Source: Massariosphaeria phaeospora
Taxonomy: Eukaryota > Ascomycota > Dothideomycetes > Pleosporales
DNA length: 64,000 nt
Assembly (NCBI GenBank): GCA_011032825.1
Contig: JAADJZ010000032.1
Location: 372,001 to 436,000 of the forward strand
Direction of reading: 5' to 3'
The notes under the pieces are model-generated. The model was not told where the DNA came from. It searched no databases and was given only the letters and a program-made list of their open reading frames with translations. The position numbers and the translations under genes are program-made. This document shows positions 53,856-63,800 of the stretch, piece after piece. How positions within the stretch are numbered: the first letter of the stretch is position 1; each line of letters opens with the position of its first letter.

Positions 53856-55806
53856 ATGGCCCGAGATATCGAGGGAACTGTGCCTGCCTGCGCAGTCCCA
53901 AAGCCCCCTCTACCGAAGCAGGAAGTGGATGACGCAATTAGAAAGAGCGCGACAAAAGGTGCTGATTTCAGGGTCGACCCGGAAGAGCTCAAGAAGAAGT
54001 ACCGAGCCGAGCGTGACAAGCGTTTGGCCCGAGGCCAGGGTGTGGAGCAGTACACTCTCCTCGACGGACCTCTATCGCATTACCTGGAGGATCCTTGGAC
54101 CAAGGCCGGAGAGCAGCGAGAGCCAATCGAGGAAAGCGTAGACGTGGTAATCGTGGGCGGCGGATTCGGGGCTCAGAGCGTTGCCGTACGACTCGTTCAG
54201 GCGGGCGTGACGAACTTCCGCATCGTCGAGAAGGGAGGGGATTTTGGTGGCGTGTGGTTCGTACATCCATCATACTCGATTGCTCTTGATCGAGAACGTT
54301 GCAATCACTGACACGGTTCCAAGGTACTGGAACCGCTATCCTGGCGCCCAATGCGATACGGAATCTTACATATACATGCCTCTTCTCGAAGAAGTAGGCT
54401 ATATGCCGTCGAAGAAGTACGCCGGGACAGAAGAGCTGATGAGATATTCGCGTATGATCGGTGAGAGGTTCAAGCTGTATGATCGGGCTCTCTTTCAGAC
54501 TGAGGTTAAGTCGCACCGCTGGAATGAGGGTAGTGGGGCGTGGACTACGTCGACTTCGCGCGGGGATACAATCACGTCGAAATTCATCGTCCAAGCTGTT
54601 GGTCTTTTACACCGACCCAAACTTCCAGGTGTAGAGGGTATCGAGGTATTCCGGGGCCACTCATTTCACTCCTCCCGATGGGATTTTGGATATACCGGTG
54701 GTAATCCGAGTGGGAACCTCTCCAAGCTGAAAGACAAACGGCTTGGTCTCATCGGTACTGGTGCAACCGCTGTGCAGATTGTCCCGCATCTAGGGAAATG
54801 GGCAAAGCAACTCTACGTGTTTCAGAGAACGCCTTCCTCCGTCGATGTCCGGGGCAACAAAGCGACCGATGAGGCATGGACCAGGGCGCTCGAAGAGGGT
54901 TGGCAAAAGAAGCGCATGGAGAACTTCGACAGCTTCATTGGCGGCAATTTGGCACAGGAAGACATGGTACACGACGGCTGGACGGACATTATGCGCGACC
55001 TCGCCACTAAGAACGTCGACATGGGCGATCGTCTCGCAGCAGGCGCCCAGCACCAACTCGCCGACTTCAGGAAGATGTCTGAGATCCGCGAACGCTGTGA
55101 GTTGCTTGTCCACCACAAGGAGACTGCCGAAGCTCTGAAGCCCTGGTACAATCACTTTTGCAAGCGTCCTTGCTTCCACGACGAATACCTCCCAACGTTC
55201 AACCGTCCCAACGTCACCCTTGTCGACACCGAAGGCGCTGGCGTCACACGCCTTACGGAGAAAGGAGTCATCGCCAACGGAGTAGAATATGAGGTGGACT
55301 GCCTCGTCTACGCCACAGGCTTCGAATTCGCGACGGACTGGTCTCACCGCAACGGAATTGAGATCTACGGCCGCGATGGGTTGACGATCACAGAAAAGTG
55401 GAAAGACGGTTGCTCAACGCTACATGGATGGACAAGCCACGGGTTCCCGAACTGCTTCTGGCTGCAACCGATTCAGGCTGCCGTCACACCCAATGCGCTA
55501 CACGTCGCCGGGGAACAGGCCAACCACCTCGCATATGTAATCTCCGAGTGCAAGAAGCGCGCCATCCACACTGTGGAGCCAACGTTAGAGGCAGAGGCCA
55601 ACTGGGTCAAGACCATCGTCGAGGGTACGGCGGTGCGCGCGCAGTTTGCGCAGGAGTGCACACCAGGGTTCTTCAATAACGAGGGCAAGGGATCGCTGGC
55701 GGCAGCGCGCAATTCGGTCTACATGCCTGGTGTTCCAGCCTTCTTGGAATTACTAGCAGAGTGGAGAGCGAATGGCCAGCTGCGAGGGCTCGATATTCGA
55801 ACCTGA
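53856..55806 (+). CDS. type I Baeyer-Villiger / FAD-dependent monooxygenase
   Basis: Two exons (53856-54256, 54324-55806) encode 627 residues. The FAD-binding GGGFGA is at 101-106 and GGVWYWNRYPGAQCD follows, reconstituted by the 67-bp intron with donor GTTCGT and acceptor CAAG. The NADPH-binding GTGATA is at 278-283. The diagnostic BVMO fingerprint FxGxxxHxxxW is at 243-253 (FRGHSFHSSRW, then D). These enzymes insert oxygen next to ketones to give esters or lactones. An N-terminal extension of about 90 residues is typical of cycloalkanone/steroid-type fungal BVMOs. The gene is the last intact host gene before the AT-rich block and is flanked on both sides by minisatellites. Confidence 0.92.
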
Positions 55807-55829
55807 GGTGAAGGAGAAGAAGATACGAA

Positions 55830-55945
55830 AGAGAACACGAGGCAACAGGAAATACGAGGCAAAAGAGAACATGAGACAAAAGAGAACACGAGGCAAAGAA
55901 AAACGCGAGGCAAAAGAGAAAACAAGACAAAGAAGAACACGAAAT
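55830..55945. repeat. imperfect 16-17-bp A/G-rich tandem repeats
   Basis: About seven degenerate units resembling GAGAACACGAGGCAAAA run from just after the BVMO stop to about 55945. They probably lie in its 3' UTR. The reverse strand gives hydrophobic frames that are artefacts of the repeat. Confidence 0.65.
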
Positions 55946-57020
55946 AGATAAAAGCATAATACGAAAATAAAATTAATAACGTATTCCACCATCGAACCCG
56001 CCAAAAATGCTTGGCACAACGAACACTAGTTACAAATCTTTAATTTCATCGCTATTAAACAAAGAGCTAGCGTACGTCGTGCTCGCAGCTAATTTAGAAA
56101 ATATCTTTGTATTTTTCTAGCACGTTCGCGCGTTGTGCCTAGTTTCTCTATAGTTTCTAGTACCTACAGCAACGTAGAGTGCCTATGCGCTACACGAGCT
56201 ATTACAGTACACAAGCTACTCTTTCTAAAATTAGCGCGCGCAAAAATAAAGCTGTAGAGCTATATACAAATTGTATTATTATAAAATTTTCTAGTATAGT
56301 ACTAACGTACTTTACAACTTCGCTGCTTATACAAGTTAGCTACTTACTTTTGCCAAGCTTCTACCAAAACTACTTTATTCTAGCGCAAAACAGCTTACTT
56401 TAGCTTTGTATAAAACAAAACAATTTAAAATATTATTTAAAGTTTACTTTTACTGCTTGCTTATACGTTTGCGCGTTATGCTTAGTTTAATTGCACTACT
56501 TGCAGCGCTTTTAAGTTAGCTTACTTCTTTTAGCGCGCACTTGCTTTTTTAGCCTTTTTTTATTACTACGCGCTCTAAACTTTTTTAGAGCAGTTAAACA
56601 AGCTTTATTCTTAACTATCAAAGTTTTTTTTAACTAAATTTGCTTTCTTTTATGCAATCTACGTTGCGTAGCAGCTTTATTTGCTTTTTAAAGCGCGATT
56701 TTTTTTTGCGCTAACACTAGCTTGTGCACAATAATTGCTACTTTTTTTAAAACTTTTTCAAAAGCTTTTATTATAAACGTTAGTATGCTATTTATATACT
56801 TTTAAAATCTCGCTTTTACAAGCGTTAATTGCAACTCTAATTTAAAAGTATTGCTTAGAGTTTGCAACTGCTAAGGCTTGTTGCTAATAAGTAGTAGTAG
56901 TAATAAAGTACGCAACTAAACGTTAAAAGCTGTTATAACTCGTTTTAAGTTAAATAACACTAATCTAGCGCTTTAAAACTTTTTTTGGATATTACTAAAA
57001 GTAATTGCTATATTATAAGT

Positions 57021-57163
57021 ATTACAAATAAAAACGATACTAGGTATCGTAAACTAAGTAACAACGTAGAAAAGTTGTTAGAGCTTACTAGTACGCAAAG
57101 TAAAAGTACAACAACGCGCAAAGTAGAATTAAATTAGCAAAAGTTACGTAATGCGCTACGAGT
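57021..57163 (+). repeat. extra direct copy of the element's inner-arm repeat
   Basis: This segment (ATTACAAATAAAAACGATAC through ATGCGCTACGAGT) is a diverged direct copy of 58129-58265 and an inverted copy of 57536-57675. It directly abuts the left end of the inverted-repeat element, so the three copies may reflect nested or partial insertions of the same family. Confidence 0.7.
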
Positions 57164-58627
57164 GTGTTATTAGAAGTGTTCTTTTACCAAAAGTACTTCG
57201 TCGATTGAACTCGAAGATTTCGCCTAAGAAATTGTTTTGTATTCGAAAAGCTTTAATAACAACGTAAAAAAACAATCTCAATTCTATCTCGAATAGAATA
57301 ACAAAGTAACAATTTGTTGCCTATAGATTCAATCTATGTATAAAATGTACTTAAAAGAGTTAACTACAAAGAATCTAAACTACTAAAAAAATTCTGCTAA
57401 TCTATATAGTTCTATAATTCTTTGCTAAAAGCGTTCTACTTAGTTTGCTTAGTTTGCTTAGTACTAAGCGCGCTAATTTTACTAAGCAACTTTTGCTTAG
57501 TTTGCTTAGTACCAAAACTACTAAGCGTGCTAAGCACGTTACGTAATTTCTAATTACCTAACTTTGCTTCGCGCATTGCTGTACTTTCGTTTTGCGCACT
57601 AGTAAGCTTTAACAACTTTCTTGCGTCGTTGCTTAGTTTACAATACCTAGTATTATTTTTGTTTGTAACATTATTTCTTTTTTTAAAGATATTGTTTTAA
57701 TAGCTGTTTTGCTATGCTGTGCTAGTTTGTTTTGTGCTTTGCATCAAAAGTGCTGTTTCGTATAAAAGTAAGTTAACTTTGATTCTTGTCGTGTCGTAGC
57801 TTTTTTTTGTATTCTTTTAAGTTTCTAAGTTTAACTATGCCTAAAGTTGCAAAATCAACTAGTTGCTGTTACAATTGTTTTGCTTGTTTTTGTGCAATAA
57901 ATTACTTTGTTGCAAAGCTATGCCGTCGCTGTTTGTTAAGAAGTCTAAAGTGTTTTTTTTTGCTTAAAAGAACTTGTGTTAACTGTATATCGTTAGGTTT
58001 CAAGTGTTTTTTTTTTCTGTTTAAGAAAGAGTTTGCTGCTGTTGCTAAGAAACAACGAGTTTTGCGTTAAAAGCTCTGCGCTGTAGAGCGTTGCAAGTTT
58101 AATTTTCAAAATCAACTTAATGCTGCTGTTACAAACAGAAACGATACTAGGTATCGTAAACTAAGCAACAACGTAGAAAAGTTGTTAAAGCTTGCAAGTT
58201 TGCAAGACGAAAGTACAGCAACGCGCAAAGCAGAATTAAGTTAGCAAAAGTTACGTAATGCGCTACGAGTGCTACAAAGCTTTAGCACGTAGCACACTAA
58301 GTAATAGTTGCTACGAGCGCTACGAGTGCTACGGCGTAGCAAAACGTAGCAAGCAAAGCAAAATGCTTTTAGCAAGAAATTAAAGAACTATATAAATTAG
58401 CAAAATTTCTTTAGTAGTTTAGATTCTTTGTAGTTAACTTTTCTAAGTACATTTTATACATAGATTAGATCTATAGGCAATAAATTGTTACTTTGTTATT
58501 CTATTCGAAATAGAATTGAGATTGTTTTTTTGTTGTTAACTAGCTTTTCGAACATAGAACAATTTCTTAGGCGGAATTTCTAAGTTTAATACTAGTACCT
58601 TTAGTAAAAGAACACTTCTAATAACAC
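57164..58627. mobile_element. 1.46-kb element with ~500-bp terminal inverted repeats
   Basis: The left end GTGTTATTAGAAGTGTTCTT is matched in reverse complement by the right end AAGAACACTTCTAATAACAC. The match continues inward through about 57440 against 58370-58627, and again at 57536-57675 against 58129-58265, giving arms of about 500 bp. The arms have diverged, mostly by transitions. The centre (about 57676-58128) holds one short open frame. No transposase is present, so this is a non-autonomous or rearranged element. No target-site duplication is evident; the flanks are AGT and TTT. Confidence 0.8.
57837..58070 (+). CDS. 77-residue Cys-rich frame with Zn2Cys6 spacing inside the element
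   Basis: This open frame starts MPKVAKSTSCC and contains CRRCLLRSLKC, seven residues, then CVNCISLGFKC. The spacing is C-x2-C-x6-C-x7-C-x2-C-x6-C, exactly the fungal Zn(II)2Cys6 cluster rule. A basic tail (KKEFAAVAKKQRVLR) follows. It is among the longest open frames in the AT-rich block and lies at the centre of the inverted-repeat element. Several flanking cysteines and phenylalanines may be mutated arginines and leucines. Whether it is expressed is unknown; it may be a fragment of an element-encoded zinc-cluster protein. Confidence 0.45.
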   Translation: MPKVAKSTSCCYNCFACFCAINYFVAKLCRRCLLRSLKCFFLLKRTCVNCISLGFKCFFFLFKKEFAAVAKKQRVLR

Positions 58628-58639
58628 TTTAACTACTTT

Positions 58640-59815
58640 AGGTTTAAAACTAAAATAATATAGCAACACTTACGAGCTTACGTACAACAAGTAGTAGCGT
58701 TACTATACCTACAACAAACCTAGCAGCTGTAATAGCAAAGCAAGCTAATTAGATACAGCAGCAAGTAAAATAGATTTAAAAACTATTAGTAGTAGTTACA
58801 AAGCTTTAAGGTAAGCTAGAAGAAAAGTTAGCAAAAGCGCTCTCTCTAAAGAAGTATAGCAGAGAAAAAAAAAACTTAAAACTTTTCTTTACTAACGTAG
58901 ACCTTTACTGCTGTTATTATAGCAACAGCTTTTACATAGATTAAAACAAAATTCTAGTAGCAGAAATGCACATAAAAGACAACGCAGCAAAATAGTTTTA
59001 GTTATACGCTGAAAATTACGTTACGCACGCAGAAAACGTAAAGAAAATAAAGCAAAATACGAAGTGCATTTTTAAAAACTAGAAGTTGTTTAAGCAAGAA
59101 CTTTATACAATTTACGGCAAAGTAAACGAAACGCAGCAAGCAATAAACTAACTTAAACTACTTAAGCAAAAAAGCTCGACTAGCGAGTACACAATTAAAT
59201 TTAAAAAAATTTAGGCTAAAGTAGACGATGTAGAAAAACGCAGCTTATGCAAGTTCTACTACGCAAAGTTAAAAAAACACGTTAAAAATAAAATTAGTCA
59301 AAACAAGAAACTAAAGAAACTCAACGAGTTGATTAAAACCGTAGTACAAATTAACAACTAACTATAGCAACAATAGTAGAAACGCAAGTTTACTATCAAA
59401 CTATACATACGCCTAGTAGCAACGACTAAAAAAACTTATTACTACGACCTAATAGATATTAACAGCGTTAAACAAGTTTAAAACAACAAACTACTACAAA
59501 AGCAGTTCAACAAAAAAAACGCTACTTTAACAAAGCAAAACTCTAAAAACAAGCTGTCTAAAGAGAAACGCTAGAAGCGTTACAACAATAAAGTATGTCT
59601 TTAATACAGTAAAAACAAACACTTTCGCAAAAACTACTTAGAAATACAACAAAAAGTAGCAAGCGCGTAGGCTGCTACTATTGCTATAGTTTAACTACAG
59701 CAAGTAGCTACACTATATTCAAAAATCTACGAGAAACTAGAAAGCAATTAAGTTAAAGTTGAAAACCTAATAGCGAAGGAACTATTCTAGGGCGCTAATA
59801 GCACTTAGCCTTAGG
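58640..59815 (+). pseudogene. Ty3/gypsy-type Gag relic with mutated CCHC knuckle
   Basis: One frame, starting at 58882, can be read to about 59640 through many TAG/TAA codons. It gives NVDLYCCYYSNSF, ILVAEMHIKDNAAK, YAENYVTHAENVKKIK, FKQELYTIYGKVNETQQAI and RSLCKFYYAKLKKHVK, the retrotransposon Gag pattern. In the same frame, 59596-59637 reads C-x2-Y-x4-H-x4-Y: a CCHC zinc knuckle in which two Cys codons have become TAC. No protease, reverse transcriptase or integrase is recognisable downstream, so the element is truncated. The region from 58640 to 58881 precedes the recognisable Gag and is probably its N-terminus or leader. Confidence 0.75.
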
Positions 59816-59823
59816 TAGAGTTT

Positions 59824-60829
59824 TTCTAGGAACTAGATATACGCGTAGCTTTTAGTATATTTCGTTACGCTTTCTTTGCGTAGAGTACTCTTTAAAGTAT
59901 TAGTAGCGTAAAGTTCCTAACGTTAGATTAAGCTGTAATTTAGACTAGTTACTTAGTGCGCTGCTTTGCACTGTTGCTAGAATTTGCATTAAAATCGTGC
60001 ACGTAGTTGTAGTGCTTAAGGTTAGAGTTACGCAGCTTAGTAGAGCAACGCGGTAGAAAAAAACGCAAGTATAATGTTACGCAACTGTAACACAAACAAC
60101 AAACGCAGTTCGCGTAAGCAGCGCGTTTGCACTGCAAAAGCAAAAAATAAATAAACTTGTAGTAAGTAGATAATATACGCAGTATTTACACAACTTGCAA
60201 CTTGCACTTGCACTTGCACTTGCACTAACGCTATAGCAAAAACAAACGTTAAGCTATAGCATTTTAAGCATTTTGCAACGTACTCTATTCTAGAGCGCAA
60301 CTTGCACTTAGCTCTAAGTAGAAGCTAGCTAGAAACTAGATCTACGCGTACGCGCGTGCATATCTTATTACACTCTTTCTAAGTAGATTAAACTTTAAGG
60401 TATTAGTAAAAGTACATTTCTACGCTTAGATTAAGCTGTAATTTAAACTTGTTACTTAGTGCGCTGCGCTGCACTGTTGCTAGAATTTGCATTAAAATCG
60501 TATACGTAGTTGTAGTGCTTAAAGTTAGAGTTATAAAGCTTAGTAAAGCAACGCAGTAAAAAAAAACGCAAGTATAATATTACGCAACTGTAATACAAAC
60601 AACAAACGCAGTTTGCGCAAGCAGCGTATTTGCACTGCAAAGGCAAAAAATCAATAGATTTGTAGCTAGTAGATAATACAAGCAGCATTTACACGACGCG
60701 CAATTTGCAACGCGCAACTTGCACTTGTTGCAAAATTTATTAACCTATGTCTGTCAACGCGCATCTACGCTATAGCAAAGACAAACGTTGAGCTATAGTA
60801 TTTTGAGCATCTTGCAGCGTACTCTATAG
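59824..60829. repeat. tandem duplication of a ~480-bp unit
   Basis: Copy 1 (about 59824-60290) and copy 2 (about 60326-60829) share most of their length, for example TTGCTAGAATTTGCATTAAA and ACGCAAGTATAAT in each. Copy 1 carries a TTGCAC hexamer array (about 60197-60226). Copy 2 ends inside the start of the helicase-relic frame, so the unit is the 5' region of that element repeated in tandem. Minus-strand frames within each copy are mirror shadows of the same repeat. Confidence 0.75.
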
Positions 60830-60831
60830 CT

Positions 60832-63800
60832 ATTTGCAAAAAGTGCAAGCATAGCGTGCTACCTAAATATATTAAGAGTTACTTGCAACGCGCGCATAAA
60901 GTTAAGCAAAAGTAAGCTAAAGATATAGCAAAGAAAGTGCGCAGCTAGCTAGAGCTAGTAGAGTATGCTAGCGAGATTTAAGTGCCTAGCTAGGTCGTTG
61001 CGCTGCTTAGCTAATTGCTAGTATATCTAAACGAGTTATTATGCTAGCTAAACGCAGCTCGTTGTTACAAAGTGCTAAAAAGCGTTAAAGCAATAAAGAA
61101 TTATTAGCAAGAAGTGCACAATTGGTTAGTAAAAAGCAAAAGCAGCTATTTTAGTCTAGCAGCGCAGAAAGAAATACAGCTACGCGTTAACAAAAGCTGC
61201 TAACGCGTACACTGCTAGCGGCTGCTCGTTTAAAGCTTAAAATTGTAGTACTTCAAAGTGTAGCTGCTTAACGACGACAACTTAGAAGTAGTACCTATTA
61301 ACAGCGAAGCAGCGTAGGCGCGCGTAGGCAAAGCAATAGCTAAAGCGTAGAAAAAAGTAAAAAAGCGAGCAATTAGCACTATCTAAGTAAGCAAGCGCGA
61401 TAAAGTTAACTCGTAAGTAAATTAAACGTAGTAGCTGCTGTACCTAGTAGGCATAAAGCGAGCAAATCTGCTAGCGTGTATTAAGAAGCTAGTAGCTAAG
61501 TTAAATTCAAGAAGCAACAACGAGGCCGAGCTAGTAGAAGCAGCGATCTAGGCGGCTATAAACGAGCTTATGCGCTTTAGCTAAGCGTTAGTAATTAAGC
61601 GCGTTAGCGTGTTCGTGCAGCTAAAAGCAATTTGTACTAAAAAGCACTAAACGCGGTACTAGCTGCTGCAGCTGTATATAAACAAAAAAGCAATTGTTAA
61701 GCACACGCAGCTGTAGTAGTAAGTGTTAATGTTTTTTGCGCGCACACAGAAAAAGCACGCATAGAAAAGCTCGTAGTACTAGTTTAAGCAGCAGCAGCGC
61801 AAGGCATAAAAAACGTTAGTTTACAAAGCAAAAAAAGCAGCAAGAGAAAAAGTAAAAGAGAGAAAAAACAAGGCAAACAAGCAAATAGACAAAAAAGCAA
61901 ACAATAAGCTAAAAACAAACGAAGAAATAGAAGTTAACGAGATAGATTAAGCAACAGAAGCAGCACTTAATTAAAGCGCTGCAAGCGCTAAGCTAGAGAA
62001 GTTATCTAAGATCTAGAAAGCGTGTTTAGATTTTTGCATTGCGTTGCTAAACTACTGCATTACTTGCTAAAAGTACAACAGCTCGTTAGTGTGCGCGCTA
62101 GCAGTGCTAGGCGTTAAAAAAAAAAGCTAGAAAAAGCTAGAACAGTATTCGCTAATTTTGTTAGTTGTAATTAAAACAGCACGGTTTATAGTAGTGCAGT
62201 AGAAGCTAAAGCTGTTAGGTACAAATCTAGCAGATTCGCAGAATAGTAACAAGAAAATAGACAATTTTAACGACAGCGCGTACGAAAGTAGCTCTAGCGC
62301 TAGCTTACGCTACTGCTTAAAAAGTTGTTTGCAGCTTGTATAGTAGATAATAGACTAGTTTATAGTGCGCAGCAGCTACGAGCTAATGTAGTAAATGCTA
62401 GACCTGCAAACGTACAAGCTAAAAATTTATTACAACACTACAGCGCGCAAGCACGTAGAGTAAACTAGTAATAAGCTACTATACAAAAAGCTGCACTTTA
62501 GCATAGCCTAGTTTCGCAGCATAGTTTACGAGCTAGCGAGCGAAAGCTAGCAGCTGTTAATAAAAAAGCTATTGTTTAGCAAAGCTACGCTTGTACCCGC
62601 TGTGCTATAAAAAAGCATGCGCAATAACCTAACCAACGAGCAGCTAGAATAGAACTTTTTAAAAAACTAGCGCACACAAATGCTCGTTAACGGCAAGCAG
62701 TAGCTGTTTAAGTAGGTAAAGCAAAAAGCTAGCATCCGTAGCTAGTTTATAAAGCTTGAAAGCTAGTTAGAAGTAAACTAGCAAGCAGTAGAGTAGTACA
62801 TAGATCGAGTAGTTGAGTTTTGCAAAAAGCTAGCGGTATTAATGCATATTAGCAGCAGGCAGCTAGCGCAAAAGCTAGAAATATTAAGCGTACAGTATAG
62901 CAACACAGTGCAAAGCAGCTATTGCAACGTATTTATTAAAAACAGTATAGTAGTGTTCGTAACGCGGTACTACAAGGGCTACAACGTTAGCAGCAACGTT
63001 AAAATTATCTACTAGTATTTGCTACGTAAAGTAAGCGAGCTAGTAGTGTAGTATATGTAGCTAGTGCTGCTGTTTTAGCAGTAGTTTAAAGCGTTAGTGT
63101 AAGAGAAAGAAGTAGTAGCGTTCTACATATAGCTAGCTAACTCTAGCAGCTGCAAGTAAACAACAAATCAACTTTGCAAAGCGTTAAAGCGCAAAAGCTA
63201 AATTACTATAAGCTAGAAATAAACGTTTGCTAAGTACCGCGAGATAGCAATTAGCATTAGCTAGCGATATTTGCGTAGATCTACCGCGTTCTAGGCTAAG
63301 AAAAAAAAAAAGAAAAAAAAAAACGAAGACACGGCAAAAGCGTTTATTGCTAACGAGCAAGCGGGCTATACGTTGCATGTCGCTAAGCTAGTATACGCGC
63401 AAAGAATTATAGAGCAAGCTAGCGCCGTAGCTAACAAGCAGCAGCAATTCTAGGCATCTAGCACTAATTGGCATCGATTTTTAAGCTTCTAGCTAGACGT
63501 TAACTAAAGCGAAAAGAGTAGAAAGTAGAAGCGAGCGCTGTTTGAGAGCAAAGCAAACGAGGCAAGAATTAATTAATAGCAGTAGCTAAAGAAAATAGAC
63601 AGCAGCAAGCAGCTTAAGTAGATAATAGGCAACGAAGCCAAGTTCTGTAGCGTACAAAAAAAAGCTATTAACGCTATTATAGCAAGCAAGAGCTTTGTCG
63701 TAGCCGTAATGCTTACTAGCAAAAGCAAAAGCTTGTTGTTTATGTTGCTAGCGTTTGCAAAGCAAAGCGGCACTACTGTCGTTGTTGTGCCGTTAATCGC

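Noticed and set aside
53705..53932. His-Asp-Thr-Ala-His repeat protein read through the minisatellite
   Set aside because: The frame arises from the 15-bp period (a multiple of three), is out of frame with the BVMO and has no homologue or stable start.
55673..56019. Hydrophobic minus-strand frames of 73-94 codons after the BVMO
   Set aside because: They come from translating the A/G-rich tandem repeat in reverse, giving repeated Leu/Phe/Ser strings.
59949..60688. Minus-strand Cys-rich frames (64, 87 and 78 codons) in the tandem duplication
   Set aside because: They occur as paired shadows of the duplicated unit and are antisense to the element's coding direction.
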